DNA of 64,000 bases from Acanthacorydalis orientalis (taxonomy: Eukaryota > Arthropoda > Insecta > Megaloptera > Corydalidae): contig CM068317.1 in NCBI GenBank assembly GCA_034766995.1, positions 29,820,501 to 29,884,500 on the forward strand. The letters are read 5' to 3'. Below the pieces are notes generated by a model that saw nothing but the letters and a program-made list of their open reading frames with translations, was not told the DNA's origin and searched no databases. The translations under genes and the position numbers were made by a program. This document shows positions 51,822-64,000 of the stretch, one piece after another. Each line of letters opens with the position of its first letter. The stretch's first letter is position 1.

Positions 51822-53194
51822 AAATAGTACATGGTAGTTTTATAACATTTCATTATTATAGTTTTCTTTTTTTTAATGTACTATGTATGTAAATGCCCTT
51901 ATAAACAAAAAATAATTGAATACAGTGTTGCAGACTGAAATTGATTTTAAAAGAAACAAAACATGGTTATCAAAGAAGTGTCATATTTTAATCTCTGTCA
52001 TCAATAAAAAAGATATTCTTTTATTTTGTATTACCATTGTATTTTGTAACTACTTTAACATATTAAAGCATATATAAATTATTCTTACATAGTTTGTCTG
52101 TACTAACTAAACTTTTTCAGTCACTTCTGACAAAGATAGTGAATTATTCATTAGCATTATTTGTCGTATTTCTATTTTTATTCTACTTGTTTACACTCTA
52201 AAAGAGATATATCTATTGGTGAAGATATTTGCATTTCTCTTAATCTCTATATGTGTTTCATTTATGTATATATATATATTTAGTTCTAATTTCTGATAAA
52301 AATAAATGTATACTTTCTCATTTGCTGTTGATTCACAAAGGGCGCAATTTGTCATCTATGAATTAATTCAACTCTGTTATTTGTCAGTATATATAATTTC
52401 TATTTACGTGCTTATGAAGTGTAGGCGAGTAAATGATATTTTTTGCACATTCATTTAAATAATATACACTTTTTAAATTTGTAACGCATTTTTTTGTTAC
52501 GAAATCGAAAAATTATCCACGTGCCTTGATTGATAATAAATAATGTTCTGTACTTTTGAGGATACTCGTTTTTATTCGTGCATATTACAGGATTTGTATG
52601 TTTGTTTTCTGTAATAGTAAAACTGTAATTTGAACACTCATTTTAACAGTCAAGGTTTATTGTTATTCAATATTTTACATAAATGGAAACATGTAGAATT
52701 TTAGTTTTATGAAAATAGAAATGCTATTAAAATTTATAAGATAAATGATTTTTGTATAAATGAAAAGTTAGATTTTAAACGAATACCTTCGTTTAATATT
52801 CTTGTATTCTTGGAATGTTAAAATTCAAGTACGGAAGTGATGAGTCAGAGTATGAAATTAGCATAAAAAAGTTATTATCGTTACGTGGTGTAGAATCTTT
52901 CCACAATTTGATTTTGCCTCATTTATTAATCATATTACTAGAGCGATTTTTGTTTAAAAAATAAACATTTTAAAATACTGTATGAAATTAGAAGATAAAG
53001 GGAATAGTCTGTTACAAAGGGGGGGGGGTACAACATTTAAATCTTTTAAATAATATAGAATGTAAAACAGTGGAATTTATAAACTGTATCTTAGTCGAAA
53101 ACAAAGAATATTGGAAAACTAATAGCCACCCCCATATTTTGTTTATTTGTTCCATCAGAGATGTAAGTACTATTTTATGAATGAATTATTATAT

Positions 53195-53445
53195 ATTATT
53201 GTCTCACTCCACAAGCTGCAAAAAAATCTGATCCTAAATATTTAATAAATGATTATTGATAATTTTTCATTTTTGCTTTGAAGGTAATAGTATCGAATTG
53301 CGCATAAACTGCAACCAAAAATGATCAATCATTCATTGAACATTTTTGAACAAAAAAAATTTTTGTTTATGGAGTCAAAAAATATTTTATTTGTGAAGAT
53401 GAATTTAACCACGGTATCAGAACTGTATTGTAACGTAAATATCGA
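53195..53445. repeat. FB1 foldback repeat, both arms
   Basis: Left arm AATAAATGATTATTGATAAT and right arm AATGATCAATCATTCATTGA face each other; the right end is GTATCAGAACTGTATTGTAA. It ends about 415 bp before tkv exon 2. Confidence 0.65.
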
Positions 53446-53764
53446 TTCCATACTTTCAAATTCCTCTGTACTAATCATTTGCCAAGTCTCGCAATCGATA
53501 TTATCCCCGACATTTCGAATATGTCTTTTTTGTTCTTTCTTTTTTTTGTTTCAAGTGGCTACTCCTACTCGATAGCTTCTCTATTACTTCGTCAGTTTCT
53601 AATTGCAGATTTTCACAAATTAATTGTACATATTTTTTTATTATAGAATTATTTATGTTCTAAAAATTGTAAAAAAAATATTTATAAACTTAAATAAATT
53701 GTATTGTAGAACTCAATAATAATGTATATTATAATTTTAATTGTTATATTAATATAATTTATAT

Positions 53765-53767
<3 letters not shown>

Positions 53768-53822
<55 letters not shown>
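53768..53822. repeat. (TA)n array, 38 bp before tkv exon 2
   Basis: 55 bp, just upstream of the branch-point region of intron 1. Confidence 0.95.
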
Positions 53823-53825
<3 letters not shown>

Positions 53826-53860
53826 GTTCTAAATGTATAAAAATATTTTAATTGTTACAG

Positions 53861-54045
53861 CTCGCGGATTAACGTGTTACTGCCAGGGCCATTGTCCCGA
53901 TGAAAATATCAATGGAACCTGTGTAACAAAACCCGGAGGAGTATGTTTTTCACATGTCAAAGAAGTATATGATCCGAGGACCGGACTTCCCGAGCTCGAA
54001 CGGTCATTTGGTTGCTTACCGCCAGATGAAGGAGGTTTAATGCAG
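53861..54045 (+). CDS. tkv: thickveins exon 2 (extracellular ligand-binding domain)
   Basis: Codes for residues 18-78 of the receptor, most of the activin-receptor-type extracellular domain that binds BMP/Dpp ligands. It begins RGLTCYCQGHCPDENINGTC and contains cysteines 22, 24, 28, 37, 45 and 68, spaced as in BMPR1 proteins, plus an N-glycosylation sequon at N34-G-T. The FGCLPPDEGG stretch is typical of insect Tkv. The acceptor is attgttacag before 53861 and the donor is CAG|GTAAAC after 54045; the exon enters in phase 1 and leaves in phase 0, matching both neighbours. It is sandwiched between (TA)n arrays that end 38 bp upstream and begin 24 bp downstream. Identity as BMP type I receptor is very sure. 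Confidence 0.97.
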
Positions 54046-54066
54046 GTAAACTAAATATTCTGATAT

Positions 54067-54069
<3 letters not shown>

Positions 54070-54138
<69 letters not shown>

Positions 54139-54156
54139 AAAGAGAGAGAGAGAGAA
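54070..54156. repeat. (TA)n(GA)n array, 24 bp after tkv exon 2
   Basis: TA to 54115, then a purine GA tract to 54156. Confidence 0.95.
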
Positions 54157-54280
54157 CAGATTTAAAATGTCTCGTTACAAAGTATATTTGTTAGGATATA
54201 AAAAGGGCATGTTATTAAAAATTATGTCCATATAAGTAAGATTGTATAAGTATGAATCCTAAGACAGTTGAAATTTTTAT

Positions 54281-54437
54281 AATCATTTTGGATCATATGA
54301 GTTTCTGTTCTTCACTACTAGTTTCAGCTCGTGTGCTTTTTGCATGTGGGTTTTCGAATGTCGAAATCTTCCATAAGATGGTACATATGCTAAAATTAGT
54401 AGTGAAGAACAGAAAATCAGATGATCCAGAAGGACGG
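54281..54437. mobile_element. palindromic MITE P3, copy 2
   Basis: Arms GTTTCTGTTCTTCACTACTA and the complement TAGTAGTGAAGAACAGAAA with TTTGGATCAT outer words; clearly the same family as 25938-26090. It lies 235 bp after tkv exon 2, in intron 2. Confidence 0.6.
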
Positions 54438-55587
54438 ATACCATAAGGATGGTGTATTAACGGGTTTACAGAAATAATAGTATATAATTATAATTTAATT
54501 TTTATAATGATTACTAAGTATGCATGAAAAAGATAAAACAATAAGTTTTAATTATACTTCCCATACATTTTTCTTAAATATATAGAAATTAAAAAATAAT
54601 AATATTACACAATGAAGTGAACTTAAATATTTTTTTCCAGTTTCTCCCCGAAAAACGTAGTCGTTATTACTTAATAAATGACGAGTCATTAAAATAAAAT
54701 GTAAATATTGTAGATTACTGCTAGTGTTTGAGTGATCTTCGATAGAGAATTGTTAACTTTCTAGAACTAGCTAGAATATTTTGGGATTTTTTAAAATAAT
54801 GTATCGGTAATTTTACACATTTAAATCAAAATCTAAATATTTCTAAGTAAAAAAAATATATGTTTTTTTGTTAATCTATATGTATATCTTTAAAAATTTT
54901 CAACATAATCGTCAAGTTTGACTAACTTTATCTAACAATTAATAATAAATTTCAGTTATGTAGGTTTTTAGACCTTCAATTATTGACGTAGCCTCATAAC
55001 TACACCCGATATGAAAAAGGAAACACTTATTTTTTTTTTGGTCCCAACACATACCTAAGATTGAACTGTTCATACTAATACACATTGAATTTATATATTT
55101 TTTTATATGCCATTCAATACAGTATTCGTTTCTGTTACCATTTATTCACAACCCAATCCATATTTATTTAGCAAATAAATATTAATCACGCTCTAAAAAT
55201 ATCCTTAGCGTCTGGCTAATGTTTGAACAATCTCGAAATCAATTTATCAACTACTCTATTAATTTACATGCTATTATTCGTTCGTGTAACAGTTAAATTG
55301 ATCGCGAATGCAACAGAGATAATGTCATGTAATTTAATAATTACTGTAGATTAATATCTCACTCTTAACCTCAGACATATCTTTGTTGCCAGTACGGTAG
55401 ATTTTGTACTATAACTGTTTGCAAAATGTTCTTCACTAGTTTCATTACTCATTAAAGATCGTACATAACGACCGATAATAGGGTCGAATTGATCAACAAC
55501 AAACGTTGTTGCCCCTCGTGAAATCAGAGAGATGGCAAAAACAAAGGCTGTTTTTATTATAAAATAAAATAATTATTTATATTCAGT

Positions 55588-55593
<6 letters not shown>

Positions 55594-55664
<71 letters not shown>
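55594..55664. repeat. (TA)n array
   Basis: 71 bp, intron 2. Confidence 0.95.
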
Positions 55665-55669
<5 letters not shown>

Positions 55670-56564
55670 TCTGATCAAAATCACTTCTTCCAAGACGATT
55701 TTATATTTCATAATTTGTAGTCAATACGTTTCTTTCTCGTCTATTTTTACAATATTTTTCATATTTCTAACTCGACTCTTGTTATTATGACTGTAACCCT
55801 TGTTTGCTCGTCCATTCCATTCTTTATCTTTCGTTTTTTTGTTTCTAATATACTTCTTTTGACGATTTTGTTAATTGTCGAAAGTTTCTTAATGATTTCA
55901 GTATTCAATGTTCATTTTTCATTTCTATAGATTTGAATAGGTAGGATATATTAATCCAATTTTTTTTCAGTGTAAATATATAGTTAATATATTGAGATGT
56001 TTCGTCTATATAACTTTATTATCCAAATATATTGTCCTAACAATTTTGTATTGTCGTAACGGTTTTGTCAAAAATGATCAGTTTTTGATTATGAGTGAGA
56101 TAAAATATTGGGTTTTAACGTGGGCAGTTTAAATATCTTGGGGAGAGTGTTTAGTACATCATATTATTCAAGGAAGCAATAGTGTTATGTTATTGTTACT
56201 ATTATCTTATTGTCAAATAGGACACTGTCTATAATCTCGTTGTTAGGAGATTATAGGTAATTTTAATTTTTTCTCAGTTTTAGAACAAAGTATACAGTTT
56301 GGTCAATTTCGTTAGTTATTTGGGGTTTAAAGACACCTCGACTACTAGTCATTAGCACTTGACAGTTTTTTTTCAAGCACAGTTTAGAATTAATATTAAA
56401 TTGCTTACGCATCCTCCTTTGTAATTTCAACGTTGGGCAGACAGAATTAACGAAATGTGATTTTCATGTATTGACAATTTTCGTTTTTAACACAATACTC
56501 AAACGACACCTTTAACTTAACTCTAAAACATTTTTTTTTCAAATAACTTACCCTGCAAAGCACA

Positions 56565-56690
56565 TTTTTTGAAATGCTCGCAAGCAAGAATTAAAAACGG
56601 TTAATAATTATTTACTCGATATTTTTGATTAGAAATTTGTTTTATGACTTGTGGGAAGAAAAAAAATACATTTTTAATAATATTTAGTTA
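56565..56690. repeat. FB1-like half copy
   Basis: AATAATTATTTACTCGATAT then TTTTTGATTAGAAATTTG and CTTGTGGGAAGAAAAAAAAT; diverged right arm. Confidence 0.4.
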
Positions 56691-56895
56691 TTTTTGTCAT
56701 CTTTATTACAAAAAGAAAATTCTAGATTTTCTAAAAATATGCATAGATTAAAATGGTAGTAAATTATAAAGAAATAACTTGAAATGAATGAAAAGACTAG
56801 TATTTATAAAAAAAAATGTTCTGAAAAAGGAGACGCTTGGCCTCATACGGTTAAAAAATCGCTGATTGAAATAAACGTATTTTGAATTTCTTTAA

Positions 56896-56970
56896 TTTCG
56901 TTCTCTTTTATTTCGTTTTCTTTTATTTCGTTTTCTTTTATTTCGTTTTCTTTTATTTCAGTTTCCTTTA
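56896..56970. repeat. 15-bp minisatellite, five units
   Basis: Unit TTTCGTTTTCTTTTA repeated in tandem, three units exact and the first and last with substitutions. It lies in tkv intron 2. Confidence 0.9.
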
Positions 56971-57407
56971 CCCGAACAAATTAAATATGAGTGTTCTTTT
57001 TTAAACTATAATAATAAATAAATTATCAATAATAAATTATAAGATTGTATGTCTCCGTTTTACACATTTATCAACTTTAATCTTTTTGTTTCATAATGAT
57101 GTATTATTGACACTTGATTTTTTTGTGAATGTTGCTTAAAAATTCAGTAGATATCTTCAAAAATACCTTCATTGCCTATATTAGCCTATAAAAAAGTTCA
57201 TTGTTTATAGTAAAATATGGTGCTGAAATTTATACTCTATTCTTAGTCCTTTGAGTAAATTGAGTGGAAGTAATTGGAATCTGAGCGACCTTCGAGTTGT
57301 TTCAAACTTATTTTACTGAATGTTTTATAAATTGTCAGATGTAGCTACTCGGCTAATTAGTATATGTATGTAAATAGTATGTGTATGTCTACTGCTGTGT
57401 GTGTATG

Positions 57408-57414
<7 letters not shown>

Positions 57415-57467
<53 letters not shown>
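57415..57467. repeat. (TA)n array
   Basis: 53 bp, intron 2. Confidence 0.95.
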
Positions 57468-57471
<4 letters not shown>

Positions 57472-57544
57472 CATATATTTTGAATAGTTAAATTGAAATT
57501 AGTTTCACGATAAATAGGAAAAAAAATGTTTCACATTTTAAAAT

Positions 57545-57600
57545 ACTTTATACGAGTTCGGCTCTGTTACTGGTCAAAAATATACGATCTGTAGTCATTA
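57545..57600. repeat. short interspersed repeat F, reverse copy
   Basis: GAGTTCGGCTCTGTTACTGG is the complement of the word at 43055 and at 50566. Confidence 0.4.
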
Positions 57601-58679
57601 CAGTTTTAATGGAGGTTTAATTGTTTGATGACGCATGTATAGTATATAATAAATTGTACTTATTACTAGTTACAAAATTTTAGTACGAATAATTGCATCA
57701 ACAAATATATTAAAACGATTAAGTTTACTGCTACATTAAACGCTGCATTGATATGTAACAGTGTTGTTTTTTTTATTGCTATTTAAATATCTTATTTAGA
57801 TTTATAAAATATACATCATGTAGTGTTTGTTTTGTATAAGCCGTTAGTTTTTTTTTAAATTATAACCTGTGATAATAGTACTAATAAAATATTATTCAAT
57901 TAGGTAAATTGGTATTCGACAAATTATGTTTTAAATTTGCAGTTTAACTGGGCTGAATAAATTTTAATTTCATATCTCTTTCTAAATACTTGTTTGTATT
58001 TTTTATCCTTAAGTATAATGTTTTCTTTTCGATTTTTACTAGTGTTAAAAATTGTTTAGTGTTAAAAGACAATTAATTATAATTTAAATTCGTAAAAAAA
58101 TCAATTTTTTTAAAGCGAGATTGTTATTTTTTTCTATTCGTGAAAACTGTTTCACATAAAGCTGTTTCATTATGGTCGTATTGTTTTATATCGTTTTTCA
58201 AATTTGGAACTGTACTTTTCTTCACACATACTTGTATCTAAGAAGCTCGAGATGATAATAATACATGAAACGTAGGTAAAAGAACCCTTAAATGTAATAA
58301 AAATAGTACTCATATTATGACTAAATAGATAAACGGAAAAGCATGAACAATAATAGAATAATGTACAAATTGCAATAAAATTCATTGAAGATGTATGTTG
58401 TAATGAATATTTAAACAGTTTTATTCGTTACTGTATATTTATAATTCTATGTGCGTGGTGTGTGCTTCCATGACTGAGAGTGCGTGCGTGCGTGCGTGGG
58501 TTGTGTGTGATAAATTATCAATAAAACTCATTTATTAATTCGACAATCTGTCAACTATCAAAACTACTTTTATCATTTATTTATAATTAAGGTGGGGACA
58601 TCTGTTTCTTGAGAAACTAGTATTAGAATTGTAAGATGGATTTTTTGGAGGAAAATTATTTGACTTACAGAAAGATATT

Positions 58680-58975
58680 CCTTTTGTTCCACCCCACATC
58701 ATTTTTTTTTTGTGTGAAATGTTCAATAAGTATTGATAATTTTTGATTATTGCTTACGCACATTACCATGACAATGTTATCATATTTAGAGCGCCCATGG
58801 TACATAGATTTTTCTGTACCTTAACTCTCTAAGGATGATGGGCATCACTATCGAAGTGTGCATAAACAACCATAAAAAAATGATCATTAATGATTTATTG
58901 AACATTTTTTATGGTTTATATGATGAAAAAGGAATTCATTTGTGAAAATGAATTTAAAGATGTTACAAATGTAAT
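58680..58975. repeat. FB1 foldback repeat, both arms, most complete
   Basis: Left arm GAAATGTTCAATAAGTATTG to ATTTAGAGCGC, centre about 58800-58820, right arm CTCTAAGGATGATGGGCATC to GGAATTCATTTGTGAAAATG. The two arms are near complements over about 120 bp each. It ends about 130 bp before tkv exon 3. Confidence 0.7.
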
Positions 58976-59107
58976 GATTCATTTAAAACGATAAATACCA
59001 CTGTTAAGCAAATCAGTTTAGTGTAATACATCTTTATCTACATTGATCTATTTTTAAATTTGAGTAAATTACAAATATTTTAATATGATTTGTTTCTTCA
59101 TTTTTAG

Positions 59108-60406
59108 TGCCGAGGAAGCAACGTATTATCTCAGACCAGCGGTAAAGTGATGCGATGCTGTCATAACGAAGATCTTTGTAATCAAAACATGATACCGGAT
59201 TATCAGATACGGACGACACCGGTACCAAATTCAATGGAATATAACGACAGTATTCATTACTTTGCGTTAATACTCTCGTTGACGATATGCATAGTATTAT
59301 TTTTAATAACTATCGGTGTCGTATACCTTCGATATAAACGGCGAGAGGAGAGAAGACAATCGATGTATCTCGTGAAACCTGTGAAACATTGCGATTATCT
59401 TCAGCCTAACGGAATGTTGCATGATCTTATAGAACAATCGAGTGGTTCTGGATCTGGGCTTCCTTTGTTAGTACAGAGAACGATTGCGAAACAGATCGAA
59501 ATGGCGCATTCGGTCGGGAAAGGACGATACGGGGAAGTGTGGCTCGCCACGTGGCGCAGTGAAAAAGTTGCTGTGAAAGTGTTTTTTACAACTGAAGAAG
59601 CATCGTGGTTCAGAGAAACTGAAATATATCAGACTGTTTTAATGCGTCATGAAAATATTCTCGGATTCATTGCGGCTGATATTAAAGGAACAGGGTCATG
59701 GACTCAGATGCTTTTAATAACCGACTACCACGAACGTGGTTCATTACACGATTACCTCCAAAACAATGCACTGGATTCGAATTCATTACTTACCATGTCG
59801 TTGTCTATAGCTAGCGGTTTAGCGCATCTCCATACAGAGATATTCGGAACGAAGGGGAAACCTGCTATAGCGCATAGAGATATCAAAAGTAAGAACATAC
59901 TAGTTAAAAGGAATGGACAGTGCGCAATAGCCGATTTTGGACTAGCAGTTCGATATTTGAGCGATTCGAATGAAATAGATATAGCTCCTAACACGAGAGT
60001 GGGCACAAGGAGATACATGGCCCCGGAAGTACTCGACGAAACATTAAACACTACGAACTTCGAAGCCTTTAAAATGTCAGATATGTATTCGCTAGGTTTG
60101 GTTCTGTGGGAGATGTCGAGAAGATGTGTGACCGGTGACAAGATCGCTGTAGCGGACGATTACGTTTTACCGTATTACGATTGCGTGCCGAACGATCCTA
60201 GTTTCGATGATATGCACCTAGTGGTGTGTGTAAAAAGGATACGACCGGTCGTGCCTCCGAGATGGGACTCGGACGATACATTGCGAGTGTTGGCTAAAGT
60301 TATGCAAGAGTGTTGGCATCAAAATCCAGCCGTACGATTGACAGCATTAAGAGTTAAGAAATCGTTATCAAAACTCGATACGGATACAAGTGTAAAGATT
60401 GTTTAG
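59108..60406 (+). CDS. tkv: thickveins exon 3: membrane segment, GS box and Ser/Thr kinase
   Basis: Terminal coding exon (432 codons plus stop TAG), residues 79-510 of a type I BMP receptor Ser/Thr kinase, which phosphorylates Mad/Smad1-type proteins after activation by a type II receptor. In order: last cysteines of the ectodomain with the CCHNEDLCN box (95-103); membrane helix about 129-152, then KRREERR stop-transfer; GS box [20 protein letters not shown] (189-208); P-loop GKGRYGEVW (215-223); ATP-binding K235; BMP-type L45 loop [11 protein letters not shown] (268-278); catalytic HRDIKSKN (D336); DFG 354-356; GTRRYMAPE (377-385); C-terminus ...TDTSVKIV. All catalytic residues are present and no lesion is seen. 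The acceptor tttcttcatttttag precedes 59108 and starts a codon (TGC), joining in phase 0. The protein totals 510 residues, close to the roughly 509 I recall for a short Drosophila Tkv. The whole membrane-to-kinase part lies in one exon despite the giant introns upstream. Confidence 0.98.
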   Translation, partial: CRGSNVLSQTSGKVMRCCHNEDLCNQNMIPDYQIRTTPVPNSMEYNDSIHYFALILSLTICIVLFLITIGVVYLRYKRREERRQSMYLVKPVKHCDYLQPNGMLHDLIEQSSGSGSGLPLLVQRTIAKQIEMAHSVGKGRYGEVWLATWRSEKVAVKVFFTTEEASWFRETEIYQTVLMRHENILGFIAADIKGTGSWTQMLLITDYHERGSLHDYLQNNALDSNSLLTMSLSIASGLAHLHTEIFGTKGKPAIAHRDIKSKNILVKRNGQCAIADFGLAVRYLSDSNEIDIAPNTRVGTRRYMAPEVLDETLNTTNFEAFKMSDMYSLGLVLWEMSRRCVTGDKIAVADDYVLPYYDCVPNDPSFDDMHLVVCVKRIRPVVPPRWDSDDTLRVLAKVMQECWHQNPAVRLTALRVKKSLSKLDTDTSVKIV

Positions 60407-60960
60407 TGTTTACTTTCGTTTAGGTGTGTATTTAAATACATCAGTTGGATTTAGTCACGTTTTATACTTTTTGAGCAGTATTTAAATTGAAATTTTAACA
60501 TTCAGTTGCGCCGAAAAAGAATCAGGTAAAATTCACTTCAAAAACCCATTTAATTATATTTAATTTGTAAACATACTTCACTATTGTATTATTATCGTAT
60601 CAAAATTTAAAGAGGTAATTTCTTCATGCCAACAAATATTCTATTAAAATAAAAAAAAAGAATGACTACCAGTAAAACAAGAATTGGAATATTCAATTCT
60701 AGGTTATAAAAGATCAAGTTGTTGGATACAACAAAGGAATCAATTTTATTTGATTCGATTTTATTTTTTTTGCAAACTATTAATATTAAATTAAATGATT
60801 ATTCATTATTTATTTATTTCTTTTTTTTTTTTAAAAAAAAAAACAATAAATAACGTAAGTAGATATAATGTACAAATTATGACATCTAAAAAACAGTGTA
60901 AAAATTCCTTTATTTTGTAACAATAGTTATAAATCTGTTCAAAAAATAAAACTGACATCT
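60407..60960 (+). promoter_or_regulatory. tkv: tkv 3' UTR with candidate polyadenylation signals
   Basis: AT-rich sequence directly after the tkv stop. AATAAA hexamers occur at 60648-60653 (inside an A run), 60845-60850 and 60945-60950; more follow further downstream. The true cleavage site cannot be chosen without transcript ends. Confidence 0.4.
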
Positions 60961-63681
60961 GTTATTATCGATTTAAAAAAACTGTGTAGATGGATGACGC
61001 TTGAATATGTTGTACAAAATGTAGTATACGTATTGTAATATAACGTTTTGACGTAAAAAAGTGCCATGAAACAATCACTCGTGTAGTTAAACGATGTGTT
61101 TATGTATGGACCGTTATTATAAAGACGTTACATAACGCAAAAATGTAAATACCTGTGCAAGATCGTAACAAAACATAAATGTAAATACCGATAATTATAT
61201 AATTTTAATTAATAGTGTATATTCAAATGAAAAGTACCTTTTTCCACTGATGATAAAATGAAATATAATAAAAGTTTTAGGTAGGTAGAAGTAAATGTGA
61301 ATCACTCATTTTTAACTCATACATTTTTAGCATGAAAATTTCAATTTGAGTGTATTTATTTATGTTTAGCTTTTGAATAAAAAAAAATGTATAATGTAAA
61401 ATTATGATAATTTTAAAACATATAGAGTAAATAGCTATATTTGTAAGTTATGTTCATAGAATATTCTGTAAGTATCTGAAACCATCATCAGACCCTTAAA
61501 TACATTTATTTCATATGACTGTAAAAATATTTGTATATATGTAACCGTTTCGGATACCTAGATATTTCTCTACGAACTAACTTACTAACATGAATATGTA
61601 ATTATAAAAGCTTTAGAAACGTTTATGTGTAAGTTAAAAATCAGTTGTTTATTTTGTATTTTTTCAATTATCAATTACATAGAAATCGAATAAAGTGTGT
61701 TAATGTTTAATACATAATAATTTAGGACAGTAAATAAAATATTAACTGAAGAAGGGTATACAAAATACAATATTTATTAGACTTAACTATTCACTCAATT
61801 CCAGTTTATTTTATTTTGTCAAAGTAATCAAATTAACTGGTTAATAATAATATAATTCTTTAATGAAAATAAAGTATATTATCATATGGCTGAATAAATT
61901 TTTTATGTTTTGGATTTAATATAATAAATTATCAATATATATATATATATATATATATGTAATAAAAACAATATCTTATCATAATTTCATTATATGTTTT
62001 ATTATTTCAAATAACTTGAAAATTAATATGATCTGTGTGTTTTTTTTTGTATTCTTTTTCAGTTTTTACTGTTGACAAAATGCTGTCTATTTTCTTGCAA
62101 ATTATATAATTTGTACAGATCTATTTTATGGATCATTTGTATTTATTCACAGATATATTTCATTTTATCATCAACGTAATATTTTCACCAAACATTAAAA
62201 GAAAATCAAACACATGTCTGAAATATTTCAAAATTGTGTCAGGTCTCAAATATTGAACAATTTAATAATTTTTCAGGTGAAAAATAAATAAAAAGATATT
62301 TTTTGAAGTGCGTATCTAGTTGTAGATGTTTTTCAGTATTTCTTATTTATGTTTCATGTACTTGTAGTGAAACATACTTCAAACTATAAATTTAGAAAAA
62401 TAAATCAGAACACTACATTGCCCCATTGTATTTCAAAATTTAAAAAAATTTTAAATGGTGCTCATTCGACAATCCACGGAAGAAGAAAACCGTATGAATT
62501 TTGTGTACAAGTCGATCATTTTTTCACAGTTAATTTTGTACTCTTTTGTTTCGTTAAATGTAACACTTGTTGAAATATGCACGAAAGAAATTTATGGTTT
62601 TTGGCTGTTGCAACGATAAAATATGTAATGATTGTTTTATTATATTTTGTTGATTTATATAAATAACTGTTGACATATTATTTCAATATATTAAAATATA
62701 ATTTAGTACATTTTGAGATTCACACTATGTTTTGAAATAATTTTTTTTTATAATAGTGAAGAGTTTTTTTTCTTATTTACAGAATAATTTTGATTATTTT
62801 TAGTGGATTTATTGAATACATGTATTGAATGAATATTATTGATTAGTACAAAATCCTTTTTTTTTCTTAATTAAGGAATATATTTTGAAATGTATTGTCA
62901 GTATATAAAAAATATATTTTGTTATTGAATTATTACAGTATTTGTTTTACATGTATTATATACATAAAATGTTTACTTACATTAACTATGTTTTTAATTA
63001 TTTACGTACAAAAGGAACCCTTCACTATTTCACATGTTCCACATATTGTTTTCATATAGGCCGAGTGACAGAATTGTACTGTGCATTTAATATCTGTATA
63101 TAAGAAGGTAAATGTGTATATCATAATTATTATTAAACTAAAATAATAGAAAAAAATTACTAATATCGATATCATTTTTCTCATGTACAGGAATGGATAT
63201 TGAAAGACTGATATTTGAATGTTGAATGTACAATATTTTTTTTGTGTACATATAAAATTATATTCAATTAATTTAGCTATTAATAAGATAGTGTTATTAC
63301 TATTGTGTCAATTAATATGTCTGGAATATCAGTAATAAAATGTGTATAGAATATTATATGTGTTACTATTTTTATCCTATTTGTGCTCTTATATATAGAT
63401 TTTATTAACCATAAAATATTTTATATTTAATTAATATTATAACTGATAATTTAGTTTGAATGAATCTTTGCATTTATTTAAATTCGACATTTATAAAAAA
63501 GGAATGAACTTAAGCTGTTCAGCATAGATATAATTTAAAAAAATGAATTGAAGTTTACAACGACTGAGTTAATAGGTGACAAATTATGTTCTTCACAAAG
63601 TCTAAAATGATGCATGATAACCGAAGGTAATAAACTTTTATGATAAATAAAACATTTATTTGAATAATTTAATATGTAATG

Positions 63682-63688
<7 letters not shown>
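60961..63688. other. 3' flank of tkv, no gene seen
   Basis: AT-rich sequence with one short (TA)n array at 61935. Small open frames (for example 62349-62573) show no recognisable domain. It could include a long 3' UTR, since Tkv mRNAs can have extended tails, but nothing in the sequence fixes the transcript end. Confidence 0.6.
61935..61958. repeat. (TA)n array
   Basis: 24 bp, the only array in the 3' flank before 63689. Confidence 0.95.

Positions 63689-63762
<74 letters not shown>
63689..63762. repeat. (TA)n(TG)n array, left of MITE P2 copy 2
   Basis: TA to 63746, TG after. Confidence 0.95.
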
Positions 63763-63768
63763 AGATAG

Positions 63769-63954
63769 GATATTTCAATTTAGGCTTCCACATGGAAGTA
63801 TTAAAAGAGTCTGCAAAGGTTATGAAAATTAATTTTATTTTTATTTAGTATTTTAGACAATTGAACTAAAGTACTAAATGAGGGATAACATGTTTCTTTT
63901 TAATTTTTGAGTTTTTTTTAATACTTTCATGTAAAAAGCCTAAATTGAATTACC
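63769..63954. mobile_element. palindromic MITE P2, copy 2
   Basis: Same family as 24634-24834: CAATTTAGGCTTCCACATG and AAGTATTAAAA at the left, their complements at the right. It also lies between (TA)n/(TG)n repeats. Confidence 0.6.
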
Positions 63955-64000
63955 TGTGTGTGTATATATGTATATATATATACAAATAATTTACATGTAA

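Larger units (their letters stand above)
54046..59107 (+). other. tkv: tkv intron 2 (about 5.1 kb)
   Basis: Phase-0 intron bounded by GTAAAC and a strong pyrimidine-rich acceptor. It holds one P3 element, two FB1 copies, a 15-bp minisatellite, a GCGT run near 58481 and three (TA)n arrays. No exon-like open frame with splice sites was recognised. Confidence 0.9.

Noticed and set aside
53019..53028. Run of ten G in AT-rich DNA
   Set aside because: A single homopolymer with no other G runs near enough to make a quadruplex; possibly a sequencing or assembly quirk.
58481..58498. GCGT tandem run
   Set aside because: Simple microsatellite of about four units; only noted as part of intron 2.
59752..60141. 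129-codon minus-strand frame
   Set aside because: Shadow of the kinase exon on the opposite strand, no domain.
59147..60406. Separate kinase gene starting at 59147
   Set aside because: The codon there is GTG, and the frame continues upstream to the acceptor at 59107 with the expected ectodomain cysteines; it is exon 3 of tkv.

Overview
The window is AT-rich (roughly three quarters A+T) animal DNA, most likely insect. It carries one confidently recognised protein-coding gene, the BMP type I receptor thickveins (tkv), on the + strand. Insect origin is inferred from the thickveins-type protein (a short basic N-terminus running directly into the ligand-binding domain, as I recall for a short Drosophila Tkv isoform), spliceosomal introns, and several mariner-family remnants. 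I cannot name the order or species.

The gene assembles from three coding exons: 21407-21455 (short N-terminus), 53861-54045 (most of the cysteine-rich extracellular domain) and 59108-60406 (end of the extracellular domain, membrane segment, GS box and complete kinase). Splice phases agree at both junctions and the product is 510 residues. Intron 1 is about 32.4 kb and intron 2 about 5.1 kb. Everything upstream of 21407 is 5' flank or 5' UTR/intron sequence; everything after 60406 is 3' UTR and flank. No second gene was recognised on either strand.

The rest is dominated by repeats. About fifty (TA)n arrays of 17 to 120 bp occur, about one per 1.25 kb and about 4% of the window. Four are compound (TC)n(TA)n or (TA)n(GA)n arrays with the same junction. 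Transposon debris includes four mariner-type remnants, of which three are short copies lacking the catalytic domain; a hAT-type MITE with a 7/8-matching 8-bp target duplication; a LINE 3' scrap; a candidate Helitron 3' end; and a possible pogo/Tigger-like remnant. A foldback (palindromic) family, called FB1 here, has about 16 full or half copies. Two other palindromic MITE families, P2 and P3, have two copies each. Several of these elements directly abut (TA)n arrays.

Some less AT-rich islands (about 16.95-17.3, 18.6-20.8, 30.85-31.45, 34.13-34.55, 38.75-39.25, 40.6-40.85 and 46.8-47.0 kb) are candidates for promoters, alternative first exons or intronic enhancers. One has a near-perfect Staf/ZNF143-type motif. 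A splice-like module at 15.13-15.24 kb (branch point, polypyrimidine tract, AG|GTACGT and a downstream donor) could be a 66-nt untranslated exon or a recursive splice site. No CRISPR array, tRNA or rRNA was seen.
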